Program-made: the position numbers and the translations under genes
From: Actinocatenispora sp036503555
GTDB taxonomy: Bacteria > Actinomycetota > Actinomycetes > Mycobacteriales > Micromonosporaceae
Length of the DNA: 64,000 nucleotides
Direction: 5' to 3'
Assembly: GCA_036503555.1 (NCBI GenBank)
Contig: DASXWQ010000031.1
Location: 62,001-126,000 of the forward strand
The notes under the pieces: generated by a model
Told to the model about the DNA's origin: nothing
The model's input: the letters and a program-made list of their open reading frames with translations, nothing else
Databases searched by the model: none
In this document: in pieces, positions 40,983 to 49,042 of the stretch
Numbering within the stretch: position 1 is the stretch's first letter
Layout of the letters: each line of letters opens with the position of its first letter

Positions 40983-41025
40983 GGTGACGTGTGGCGGCCC
41001 TGGGGGTGGGCCGCCACACGTCACC
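40983..41025 (+). terminator. Terminator after the tetR-linked MFS gene
   Basis: A perfect 18-bp stem (arms 40983-41000 and 41008-41025) with a 7-nt TGGGGGT loop, 40 bp after the stop codon. It also isolates the following protease gene from read-through. Confidence 0.85.
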
Positions 41026-41080
41026 CTCCGCGGTGTCACAGGTCTGGCATGGTGACGGTCGCGCGAGGCATGATGCTCCC

Positions 41081-42652
41081 ATGCCTGATGAGAGCTTTGT
41101 AACGGTTCCTGGCAGTCAACGGCATCCGGTGCCCGATGTGGTAGCCAGCGGCGAGCTGGACTCCGCCGCCCGGATCGGCATCACCCTCGTCCTGCGTCGC
41201 CGGGCCGCGCTGCCCGGCGACCTCGTCGAGGGGCCGACCATCGTCTCCCGCGCCGAGTTCGCCGACCGGTTCGGCGCGGACCCCACCGACATCCAGCTCG
41301 TCACCCGGGTACTCACCGGGTACGGGCTGACGGTCGAGTCCGCCGACGCGCGTACCCGGCTGGTCAAGGTCACCGGTGCGCTCGGCACCCTGTCCGAGGT
41401 GTTCGGGGCGCCGCTGCGGAGGGTGCGCGCGCCGTACGACGGGGGGACCGTCGAGTATCGCTACCGGGAGGGCGAGCTGCGGCTCCCGGCCGAGCTGGCC
41501 GGCGTGGTCCTCGCGGTGCTCGGGCTGGACGACCGGCCGCAGGCGCGGGCCCAGCACCGGGTCGCGGCGGCCGCCGCCGGGCAGGTGTCGTACACGCCGC
41601 CGCAGCTCGGCACCGTCTACCGGTTCCCGGAGGGTACGGACGGGTCCGGGCAGACGGTGGCCATCATCGAGCTGGGCGGCGGCTTCGGCCAGTCCGACCT
41701 GGACACGTACTTCGGCGGTTTGAACCTGGCCACGCCGACGGTCACGGCGGTCGGCGTGGACGGCGGGAAGAACGTACCCGGCGGGGATCCGAACGGGGCG
41801 GACGGCGAGGTGCTGCTCGACATCGAGGTGGTCGGCGGGCTCGCGCCGGGCGCCGCGCAGGTCGTCTACTTCGCGCCCAACACCGACCAGGGCTTCCTCG
41901 ACGCGCTCAGCCAGGCGATCCACGCCGACCCGAGCCCGATCGCGGTCAGCATCTCGTGGGGTGCCAGCGAGGACGCGTGGAGCGAGCAGGCGCGTACCAG
42001 CTTCGACGCGGTGCTGTCCGACGCCGGCGCGCTCGGCGTCACCGTGACCGCCGCGTCCGGCGACAACGGCAGCTCCGACGGGGCGCAGGACGGCGCGGCG
42101 CACACCGACTTCCCGGCGTCCAGCCCGCACGTCCTCGCGTGCGGCGGTACGAGCCTCACCGCCGACCCGTCGACCGGTGAGGTGACGTCCGAGACCGTGT
42201 GGAACGGCGGCGCGCAGGGCGGCGCGACCGGCGGCGGGGTGAGCGCCGCGTTCGACCGGCCGGCCTGGCAGCAGAACGCCGGCGTACCCACGGGCACCGG
42301 CCGCGGCGTGCCGGACGTGGCGGCCAACGCCGACCCGGCCACCGGGTACCAGGTGCTCGTCGACGGGAAGTCGTACGTGATCGGCGGGACGAGCGCGGTC
42401 GCCCCGCTGTGGGCCGCCCTGCTGGCGCGGCTGGCGCAGCAGACGCAGAAGCGCTTCGGCCTGATCCAACCCGCCCTGTACGCGTCGGCCGCCGCCGGCT
42501 CGGTCGCGGCCGGCTTCCGCGACGTGACCAGCGGCGACAACGGGGCGTACGAGGCGGGGCAGGGCTGGGACGCGTGCACCGGCCTCGGCGTACCGGACGG
42601 GTCGGCGCTCGGCGCGGTCCTGACCGCGGACGAGGACACCGACGCGGCGTAG
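41081..42652 (+). CDS. Sedolisin (S53, kumamolisin-like) serine-carboxyl protease
   Basis: A 523-residue protease precursor. Residues 1 to about 165 resemble the Pro-kumamolisin activation domain (ITLVLRRRAALPG, FADRFGADPTDIQLVTRVLT). The catalytic domain follows with the Ser-Glu-Asp triad: E243 and D247 in DGEVLLDIEVVGG, and S438 in GGTSAVAPLWAAL; D328 in ASGDNGS supplies the oxyanion hole. The C-terminus contains the calcium-site-like DVTSGDNGAYEAGQGWD. No signal peptide is seen at the start chosen, although these enzymes are normally secreted and act at low pH. ATG 41081 has no ribosome-binding site but a CATGAT box 6 nt upstream, consistent with a leaderless start. Confidence 0.92.
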   Translation: MPDESFVTVPGSQRHPVPDVVASGELDSAARIGITLVLRRRAALPGDLVEGPTIVSRAEFADRFGADPTDIQLVTRVLTGYGLTVESADARTRLVKVTGALGTLSEVFGAPLRRVRAPYDGGTVEYRYREGELRLPAELAGVVLAVLGLDDRPQARAQHRVAAAAAGQVSYTPPQLGTVYRFPEGTDGSGQTVAIIELGGGFGQSDLDTYFGGLNLATPTVTAVGVDGGKNVPGGDPNGADGEVLLDIEVVGGLAPGAAQVVYFAPNTDQGFLDALSQAIHADPSPIAVSISWGASEDAWSEQARTSFDAVLSDAGALGVTVTAASGDNGSSDGAQDGAAHTDFPASSPHVLACGGTSLTADPSTGEVTSETVWNGGAQGGATGGGVSAAFDRPAWQQNAGVPTGTGRGVPDVAANADPATGYQVLVDGKSYVIGGTSAVAPLWAALLARLAQQTQKRFGLIQPALYASAAAGSVAAGFRDVTSGDNGAYEAGQGWDACTGLGVPDGSALGAVLTADEDTDAA

Positions 42653-42658
42653 CCGGAC

Positions 42659-42692
42659 ACGGTCGGGGCCGGCGACCACCGGCTCCGACCGT
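42659..42692. terminator. Bidirectional terminator between the sedolisin and ACT genes
   Basis: A 14-bp stem with one G-T pair (arms 42659-42672 and 42679-42692) and a 6-nt loop, 6 bp after the protease stop, between convergent genes. Confidence 0.7.
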
Positions 42693-42704
42693 GACGGTCG
42701 CGGG

Positions 42705-43379
42705 TCAGCGGGTGCGGGGCTGGCCGACGAGTGTCAGGTCCGGGCGGCGGCGCTGCTCGGGGGCCGGCTGCTCGCGGCCGGTGAGGACACCGGCGGTGGC
42801 GTCGGCGAGCGTGGCGAGCTTGCGCAGCTCGGTCGGGTGGAACGGCGGCGCGTTGCGCCGGCCGACGACGATCACGTGGTCGGGTCCGAGCGGCGCGATC
42901 GCGAGCCGGCTGCCGTCCGGCGCGGTCAGTGCCCGGGCCCGCGGGGTGTGCAGCTCGACCGACCCGATCTTCGGCGTACGCCAGCTCGCGTGCACGATCT
43001 CGCCGCCCGGGGCGGTCAGCGCAGCGGCCCAGTGCGCGTGCAGGAGTTTCGGCGCCGCGTCGACGAGGGCGTGCAGCGCCCGCCGTGGGTTCGCGATGGT
43101 CTCGGCGAGGACTTCGAGGTCGGTGTCGAGGTCGAGCGAGTCGCTGGTCTGCCAGGACCCCTCCACGCGTACGCCGGGGATCTCGGCGAGGATCCGGGCG
43201 ACGGCGCCGGGCAGCATCGCGGCGGGCAGCGCGACGACGAGGTCGACGATGGCCCGGCCGGACGCCCGTTCGAGCGCCTGTACCTGATGGATGTCGATCC
43301 CGACGGTGCCGAGCGCGGCGGTGGCCCGGCCCAGCGCGCCCGGCCGGTCCGGCAGCCTGATCCGCAACCTGGTCAACAT
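42705..43379 (-). CDS. ACT-domain protein with GAF-like C-terminal part
   Basis: A 224-residue protein. Residues 1-75 form an ACT domain (MLTRLRIRLPDRPGALGRAT, then GVRVEGSW), normally a binding site for an amino acid. The remaining part, from about residue 95 (ALHALVDAAPKLLHAHWAAA), resembles a degenerate GAF domain. There is no DNA-binding or catalytic domain. The start at 43379 is preferred because GGGAGGGGAGC is upstream and the ACT domain begins there; the frame is open 50 codons further. It is divergent from the antiporter gene. The architecture suggests a sensor that acts through a partner protein, but none is adjacent. Confidence 0.8.
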   Translation of the reverse strand: MLTRLRIRLPDRPGALGRATAALGTVGIDIHQVQALERASGRAIVDLVVALPAAMLPGAVARILAEIPGVRVEGSWQTSDSLDLDTDLEVLAETIANPRRALHALVDAAPKLLHAHWAAALTAPGGEIVHASWRTPKIGSVELHTPRARALTAPDGSRLAIAPLGPDHVIVVGRRNAPPFHPTELRKLATLADATAGVLTGREQPAPEQRRRPDLTLVGQPRTR

Positions 43380-43615
43380 CGACGCTCCCCTCCCCACGTG
43401 CTGCCCGCGACTGACGTACGCATGGTCGCCAGGCGCTGTTACGGAGCCGTTCCGGCCGCATGAAGGTGCCGGATCACCTCTCGAATTTACGGCCGGTGAC
43501 GGGTGGCCGGAACCGTCTGTTTGGTCCATCCGGGCACAGCGGCACGGAGCCGTTCGGCCCGGCCGACCGGCCCGTTTTCAGTACCGTTGGCTCACCTGTG
43601 GGCGGGGGGACGGCC

Positions 43616-45112
43616 ATGACGCTGCACGAGCTGTACCTGGTGCTGCTCGCCGCGGCGCTCGTGGTGGTCGCCAGCATCGCCGCGGCGCGGCTGGTCAGCC
43701 GGGTCGGTCTGCCCGTCCTGCTCGCGTACCTGGCGGTCGGGCTGCTGCTGGGCGAGTCCGGCCTCGGCGTGCAGTTCTCCGACGAGCGGGTGGCGCAGGC
43801 GCTGGGCATCGCCGCGCTGGCGGTGATCCTGATCGACGGCGGGCTGTCGACCGACTGGCACACGATCCGGCCGGTACTCGGCCGCGCCGCGACCCTCGCG
43901 ACCCTCGGCGTCATCGTCAGCGTGCTGGTCACCGCGGCCGGCGCGTGGCTGCTGCTGGGCGTGTCGCTGCAGGTCGCACTGCTGCTCGGCGCGGTCGTCG
44001 CGTCCACCGACGCCGCCGCCGTCTTCTCCGTACTCCGGGCGCTGCCGCTGCCGTCCCGGATCGCCGGCCTGCTGGAGGCGGAGTCCGGTTTCAACGACGC
44101 GCCGACCGTCATCCTGGTCCTCGCGTTCACCGTGCCGGTCGACGCGCACACCCCGCTCACCGCGCTCCGCGACCTCGTGTACGAGCTGGGCGTGGGCGCC
44201 GGGATCGGGCTCGCGGTCGGCGTGGCCGGTGCGTACGGGCTGCGGCGGTTGTCGCTGCCGGCGTCCGGCCTGTACCCGCTGGCGGCGTTCACGATGGGAC
44301 TGGTGTCGTTCGCGGCGGCGGGCGCGCTGCACGCGAGCGGCTTCCTCTCCGCGTACCTGGCGGCGATCGTGCTCGGCAACGCGGGGCTGCCGCACCGCCG
44401 GGCGGTACGGTCGTTCGCCGAGGGACTGGGATGGATCGCCCAGATCGGCCTGTTCGTGATGTTGGGGCTGCTCGTGTCGCCGGCCGAGCTGCCCGAGGTG
44501 ATCGTGCCGGCGCTGCTCGTCGGGCTGGTGCTGCTGCTCGTGGCCCGGCCGGTGTCGGTGCTCGTGTCGCTGCTGCCGTTCCGGGTGCCGTGGCGGGAGC
44601 AGACGCTGCTGTCGTGGGCGGGGCTGCGCGGCGCGGTGCCGATCGTGCTGGCCACGTTCCCGGTGGTGGCGAAGGTGGCGGGCAGCGAGCGGCTGTTCAA
44701 CATCGTGTTCGTGCTGGTGGTGGCGTTCACGCTGGTACAGGCGCCGACGCTGGCGCCGGTGGCGCGCGCGCTCGGCCTCGTGTCCCGGGACCCGACGCGC
44801 GACCTGCAACTGGAGTCCGCCCCGCTGGACGTACTGGACGCGGACCTGATCCACGTCGTCGTGTCGCCCGGCTCGCGGCTGCGCAACGTCGAGCTCTGGG
44901 AGCTGCGGCTGCCGGCGCCGGCCGTGGTGACCATGGTCGTCCGGGCCGGGCGCGCGTTCGTGCCGAACGACCGCACCCCCGTACGCGCCGGTGACGAGCT
45001 GCTCGTCATGACCACGCACCGGGTACGGCCGGCGGTGGAGGTCCGGCTGCGGGCCGTCGGCCAGGACGGGCCGCGTGCCCGCTGGCGTCGTCGCGACGAC
45101 CCGATTCTGTGA
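43616..45112 (+). CDS. CPA1-family potassium/proton antiporter with TrkA-C domain (NhaP2/CvrA type)
   Basis: A 498-residue membrane antiporter. About 12-13 helices carry the CPA1 signature with the ion-binding pair N160-D161 in AESGFNDAPT. A C-terminal TrkA_C (RCK_C) regulatory domain covers about 405-485 (VVVSPGSRLRNVELWELRLP, PVRAGDELLVMT), which binds a ligand such as a nucleotide and favours a K+/H+ role over Na+/H+. The ATG at 43616 follows GGGGGGA; an in-frame GTG at 43598, 10 nt after a TACCGT box, is an alternative. It is 64 bp upstream of the FUSC transporter and may be cotranscribed. Confidence 0.9.
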   Translation: MTLHELYLVLLAAALVVVASIAAARLVSRVGLPVLLAYLAVGLLLGESGLGVQFSDERVAQALGIAALAVILIDGGLSTDWHTIRPVLGRAATLATLGVIVSVLVTAAGAWLLLGVSLQVALLLGAVVASTDAAAVFSVLRALPLPSRIAGLLEAESGFNDAPTVILVLAFTVPVDAHTPLTALRDLVYELGVGAGIGLAVGVAGAYGLRRLSLPASGLYPLAAFTMGLVSFAAAGALHASGFLSAYLAAIVLGNAGLPHRRAVRSFAEGLGWIAQIGLFVMLGLLVSPAELPEVIVPALLVGLVLLLVARPVSVLVSLLPFRVPWREQTLLSWAGLRGAVPIVLATFPVVAKVAGSERLFNIVFVLVVAFTLVQAPTLAPVARALGLVSRDPTRDLQLESAPLDVLDADLIHVVVSPGSRLRNVELWELRLPAPAVVTMVVRAGRAFVPNDRTPVRAGDELLVMTTHRVRPAVEVRLRAVGQDGPRARWRRRDDPIL

Positions 45113-45176
45113 TCATGGAGTGGCGCCGCCCTGGACCTGACCGCGGATCCGACGACGATGGTGCTGGGACCTGCCG

Positions 45177-47321
45177 ATGACCGACCGCCGAGGTGACACC
45201 GTCACCGCGCCGACCGAGCGCGGCGACGACGCTGCCCGGGACGGCCACCGGGGCGTACGGGAGCGGTTGGAGCTGGCCGCGCCGGACTGGATGGTCGAGC
45301 TGGTCCGGCTGAAGCCGGCGGCGATCTCCTGGCCGGACGTGGCGCGCGTGGCGATCGCGATCCCGACGCCGCTCGCCGTCGGCATCGCGATCGGGATCCC
45401 GCCGCTCGGCATGTTCGCCGCGATGGGCGCGATGGCGGCGTCCATCGCCGACCGCGGCGGCCCGCTCCGGGTCCGCCTGGTACGCCAGCTCGGCGCCGGC
45501 GTCGCCGGCGCCATCGGCATGTACGTCGGGCACCTCGCCGCCGGCACCGGCTGGCTGTCGGTGGTGGTCGTGGCGGCGGTGTCGCTGGTGTCGGCGCTGC
45601 TGTCGGTGATCAACGCGGCGACGTCGATGGCCGCCCTGCAACTGCTGGTGTACCTGTCCATCGCGTCCGGCATCACCGTCCCGTACCCGCCGTGGGTGCT
45701 GCCGCTGCTCTACCTCGTCGGCGCGGCCTGGGCGATGCTGCTGTCCACTGTCGTCGTCCTCGTCGGCGGTACCCGCGCGCCGGAACGCGAGGCGGTCGCC
45801 GAGGTGTACCGGGGGGTCGCGGACCTGCTCGACGCGACGGGGACGGCGCAGATGCCGGACGTCCGGCAGCGGCTCACCACCTCCATGAACGCCGCGTACG
45901 ACGCGCTGCTGGCCGGGCGGTCCCGCATGGCGGGCCGCAGCCTGGCGTTCCGCCAGCTCACCGGCCTGCTGAACGCGGCGACGTCGGTCGTGGAGGCGAG
46001 CGTGGCCATCGCCCACTCGGGGCGGCCGGTGCCGCCGGACATCCCGGCCGGGATCCGCTCGGTGGCCGACGCGATCAGCGCCGAGCGCCCGCCGCCGCCG
46101 ATGCCGGACGCGCTGCGCGAGCCCGACTCGTACCGGCTGCGGGCGCTGCGGCACGGGATGTCCGACGTCCGCGAGCAGCTGCGGCCGGACCACGACACCG
46201 GCACGACGCTGCTGCCGCCGACCCCGCGGGAGCGGCTCGTCCGCATCTCCGACCGGATCCTCACCGGCCCCGCCACCTGGCTGTACGCCGTGCGTCTCGT
46301 GCTGTGCATGTCGCTCGCCGAGATCCTGCGCGGCACGCTGCCGCTGGAACGGTCGTACTGGGTGCTGTTGACGGTGGCGATCGTGCTGAAACCGGACTTC
46401 GGTTCGGTGTTCGCCCGGGCCGTACAGCGCGGGCTCGGCACCCTGCTCGGCGTCCTCATCGGCGCCGGCCTGCTGGTGGTCGTGCCGGAGGGGGCGTGGC
46501 TGCTGCCGTTCATCGCGGTCGCGGCCGGGCTGCTGCCGATCGTGATGGGCCGCAACTACGGCATGTTCGCGATCTTCCTGACACCGCTGGCGGTGCTGCT
46601 CGTCGACTTCGGGGCGACCCAGGGCCCGCAGATCGTCGTCACCCGGCTGCTGGACACGCTCACCGGCTGCGCCCTGGTCCTCGTCTTCGGGTACCTGCTG
46701 TGGCCGGAGACCTGGCGGGTACGCCTCGGGCCGCAGGTCGCGGACGCGGTCGACGAGCTGGCCACGTACCTGCGGGAGGCGTTCACGGCGGAGACGCCGT
46801 CGGCGCGGGCGCAGCGCCGCCGGGCGTACCGGACGCTGTCCGACGTGCGTACGTCGTTCCAGCAGAAGATGGCCGAGCCGCCGCCGACGAGTACCCAGGC
46901 GGCGGCGTGGTGGCCGATGATCGTGCAGTTGGAGCGGGCCGTCGACGCGGTCACCGAGGTCGCGATCCGGACCCGGGACGCGGCCCGGCACGCCGCCCGG
47001 TCGGCGCGGGCCGCCGCGAAGCGCGCCGAGTCCGACCCGCCGCTGCGGCTGGCGGAGCGGCCGACGCAGGCCGACGAGCCGGTCCAGGAGGTCCAGCCGG
47101 CGCGGCCGGTGCGGGAGTTCCGGCCGCCGTCGACGGACGCGGTGAACCTGCTCGTCGCCGACCTGCGCGACCTGGCCACCGCACTGCGCGAACGCCGCAA
47201 GCCTGACGAGATCCCGACCCCGCGCGACGAGGCGCTGAAGCCGATCGCCGCCGAGGTACGCGCGGCCCGGCAGCTCGCCACCGGCCCCGACGCGGCCGAC
47301 CGCTCCCTCGGCCAGGTATGA
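45177..47321 (+). CDS. FUSC-family (aromatic acid exporter-like) membrane protein
   Basis: A 714-residue protein built from two repeats, each with about five to six helices followed by a soluble helical part. The N-terminal repeat starts at ISWPDVARVAIAIPTPLAVG, and the C-terminal repeat at ATWLYAVRLVLCMSLAEILR with the family block YWVLLTVAIVLKPDFGSVF, which matches FUSC/YccS/AaeB proteins. These are thought to export aromatic acids or small amphipathic compounds. The C-terminal 150 residues are a charged, helical cytoplasmic tail rich in Arg, Ala and Glu. It is downstream of the antiporter and followed by a hairpin. Confidence 0.88.
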   Translation: MTDRRGDTVTAPTERGDDAARDGHRGVRERLELAAPDWMVELVRLKPAAISWPDVARVAIAIPTPLAVGIAIGIPPLGMFAAMGAMAASIADRGGPLRVRLVRQLGAGVAGAIGMYVGHLAAGTGWLSVVVVAAVSLVSALLSVINAATSMAALQLLVYLSIASGITVPYPPWVLPLLYLVGAAWAMLLSTVVVLVGGTRAPEREAVAEVYRGVADLLDATGTAQMPDVRQRLTTSMNAAYDALLAGRSRMAGRSLAFRQLTGLLNAATSVVEASVAIAHSGRPVPPDIPAGIRSVADAISAERPPPPMPDALREPDSYRLRALRHGMSDVREQLRPDHDTGTTLLPPTPRERLVRISDRILTGPATWLYAVRLVLCMSLAEILRGTLPLERSYWVLLTVAIVLKPDFGSVFARAVQRGLGTLLGVLIGAGLLVVVPEGAWLLPFIAVAAGLLPIVMGRNYGMFAIFLTPLAVLLVDFGATQGPQIVVTRLLDTLTGCALVLVFGYLLWPETWRVRLGPQVADAVDELATYLREAFTAETPSARAQRRRAYRTLSDVRTSFQQKMAEPPPTSTQAAAWWPMIVQLERAVDAVTEVAIRTRDAARHAARSARAAAKRAESDPPLRLAERPTQADEPVQEVQPARPVREFRPPSTDAVNLLVADLRDLATALRERRKPDEIPTPRDEALKPIAAEVRAARQLATGPDAADRSLGQV

Positions 47322-47324
47322 GAA

Positions 47325-47354
47325 AGCGGGCCCGCCCCAGGGGGCGGACCCGCT
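47325..47354. terminator. Bidirectional terminator after the FUSC gene
   Basis: A 14-bp stem with one mismatch (arms 47325-47338 and 47341-47354) beginning just after the FUSC stop. The AAA at its left edge gives a U-rich tract for the convergent PYGQ-protein gene. Confidence 0.65.
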
Positions 47355-47369
47355 CTCGTGGGCCGGTGA

Positions 47370-48278
47370 CTACTTCTTGACGTCGAGGTTCATGTCGCAG
47401 ACCTTCCAGCCGGACTCGTCGACGACCTTCCAGGTCGCGTCGAAGTCCGTCTTGGTGCCGGAGATCGTCATCGACAACACGTTCTTCACCTCGGCGTCGC
47501 TGCCGCTCTTGCTCGACTCGGTCGGCGTGGTCCAGGTGATGTCGACGCTGCCGCCGGCACCGGACTCGATCTCGCCCTTGACCTTCTCCGGGTCGGCGTC
47601 CTCGGTGTTCTTCTCCGCGTCGCAGAGCACGTTCTTCGCGGCGCTCGCGTCCTTGTCCTTGAACACCGCGTTGAGGTAGGTGCTGACCGCGTCGGTCGGA
47701 CTGCCCGCACCGCCACCGCCGCCGAAGGCGACGACCGCCACCACGATGATCACGATGATCAGGGCGACGCCGCCACCGCCGAGGCCGAGGATCAGCGGCA
47801 GCTTCGACTTGCTTTTCGGCGCCCCGCCGTACGGCGGCATCCCGGGCTGGCCGTACCCCGGCTGGCCGTACTGCTGGGGCTGCCCGTACGGCTGCTGGCC
47901 GTAGCCGGCCGCGCCGCTCGTCGGCGTGCCGTACCCGGGCGGGGCGCTCTGCTGGCCGTACGGGTCGGGCTGGCCGGACGCGGGCTGCTGCCCGTATCCG
48001 GGCTGGGCGTACGGATCCGCGGCGGGCTGGCCGTACGGGTCGGACGCGGGCTGGCCGTATGCCGGGCCGGGCTGCTGCCCGTACCCCGGCTGGCCCGCGG
48101 GCTGGCCGTAGGCGGGCGGGCCGGAGGGCTGGCCGTACGCCGGCTGGCCGCTCGCGGGCGGCTGCCCGTACGGCTGCTGCGGGGAGCCGTAGTTGGGCTG
48201 CTGCTGGCCGTAGCCGGGCTGCTGACCGTACGGATCGCTGGGGCCGGGCTGGCCGTACTGACCGGGTGGGTACGTCAC
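47370..48278 (-). CDS. PYGQ-repeat membrane protein with extracellular DUF4878-like domain
   Basis: A 302-residue protein. The first 155 residues are low-complexity and contain about twenty Y-G-Q-P or P-Y-G-Q units. A single membrane helix follows (LILGLGGGGVALIIVIIVVA), then a Gly-rich turn and a roughly 110-residue outer domain beginning SPTDAVSTYLNAVFKDKDAS, with two cysteines (VLCDAEK and KVCDMN) that may form a disulfide, resembling small DUF4878-type or NTF2-like lipoprotein domains. The PYGQ part would be cytoplasmic. The GTG at 48278 follows GGAGAG at a normal distance; the frame is open upstream without a site. Function unknown. Confidence 0.85.
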   Translation of the reverse strand: MTYPPGQYGQPGPSDPYGQQPGYGQQQPNYGSPQQPYGQPPASGQPAYGQPSGPPAYGQPAGQPGYGQQPGPAYGQPASDPYGQPAADPYAQPGYGQQPASGQPDPYGQQSAPPGYGTPTSGAAGYGQQPYGQPQQYGQPGYGQPGMPPYGGAPKSKSKLPLILGLGGGGVALIIVIIVVAVVAFGGGGGAGSPTDAVSTYLNAVFKDKDASAAKNVLCDAEKNTEDADPEKVKGEIESGAGGSVDITWTTPTESSKSGSDAEVKNVLSMTISGTKTDFDATWKVVDESGWKVCDMNLDVKK

Positions 48279-48310
48279 GTCGCTCTCCGCGGGTCGCAAG
48301 CTTGGGTGGG

Positions 48311-48342
48311 GGCCGTCGGCGTGTCCATCGTCGCCGACGGCC
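48311..48342 (-). terminator. Terminator after the Sua5-like gene
   Basis: GGCCGTCGGCG (48311-48321) pairs perfectly with CGCCGACGGCC (48332-48342) across a 10-nt loop, 22 bp after the stop of the Sua5-like gene. Confidence 0.6.
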
Positions 48343-48364
48343 ACGACCGAAACCAGGGCATTGA

Positions 48365-49009
48365 TCAGGTATTTTCCGCGAGCTCGGGCACAACCGAGCG
48401 AAGCGTCTCGTACGACAGGGCGCCGGCGCGGAGCAGTATCGGCGGGTCCTCGGCGCAGTCCACGATCGTCGACGGGGCGGGCTCGCCATGCGGGCCGGCC
48501 TCCAGGTAGACGGCGACCGCGGAGCCCAGCTGTTCCTGCGCCTGCTCGGCGGTGGTCGGCGGGTCCTGGCCAGCGAGTGCCGCGCCGACGACCACCATCG
48601 GGCCGGTCTCGCGCAGCAGTTCGAGCGCGACCGGGTGCAGCGGCTGACGTACCAGGAAGGTGCCGTCGGTGTCGCCGATGTCCCAGGCGAGGCTCGGCGC
48701 GTGCTCGACGATGATGCTCAGCTCGCCCGGCCAGAACGCCTCGACCAGCTCGCGCGCCGCCTGCGGCAGCGACAGGACGAGGCCGTCGAGGGTCTGCTGG
48801 GAGCCGACCATGACCGGGGAGGCGACGTCCCGCCCGTGGTCCTTGAGCCGGCGTAGCTCGGCGACCGCGTCCGCGTCGAACGCGTTGGCGCCCACCCCGT
48901 ACATGGTGCCGGTGGGCAGGACGACGAGCTGGCCGGACTTGACGGCCTCGGCCGCGGCAGCAATGCCCTGGTCTCGTTCGGCCAGGGTGCGGCAGTCGTA
49001 GCGCATCAC
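48365..49009 (-). CDS. Sua5/YciO/YrdC-family protein, divergent
   Basis: A 214-residue protein of the threonylcarbamoyl-AMP synthase fold. The N-terminal ligand loop reads LPTGTMYGVGANAFD, where the usual sequence is PTETVYGLGANA, and the later SxANxSG motif is replaced by VVGAALAGQDPP. The overall length and the FWPGELSIIVEH and LVRQPLHPVALELL blocks still fit the family. Active Sua5/TsaC makes the t6A precursor from threonine, bicarbonate and ATP; with these substitutions the catalytic role is doubtful, and a paralogue of YciO type is possible. A GAGACT box ends 7 nt before the GTG, and ATG follows directly. It stands alone. Confidence 0.8.
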   Translation of the reverse strand: MMRYDCRTLAERDQGIAAAAEAVKSGQLVVLPTGTMYGVGANAFDADAVAELRRLKDHGRDVASPVMVGSQQTLDGLVLSLPQAARELVEAFWPGELSIIVEHAPSLAWDIGDTDGTFLVRQPLHPVALELLRETGPMVVVGAALAGQDPPTTAEQAQEQLGSAVAVYLEAGPHGEPAPSTIVDCAEDPPILLRAGALSYETLRSVVPELAENT

Positions 49010-49042
49010 GTCCGCGAGTCTCGCACGCGGGGGCCGGTCACG

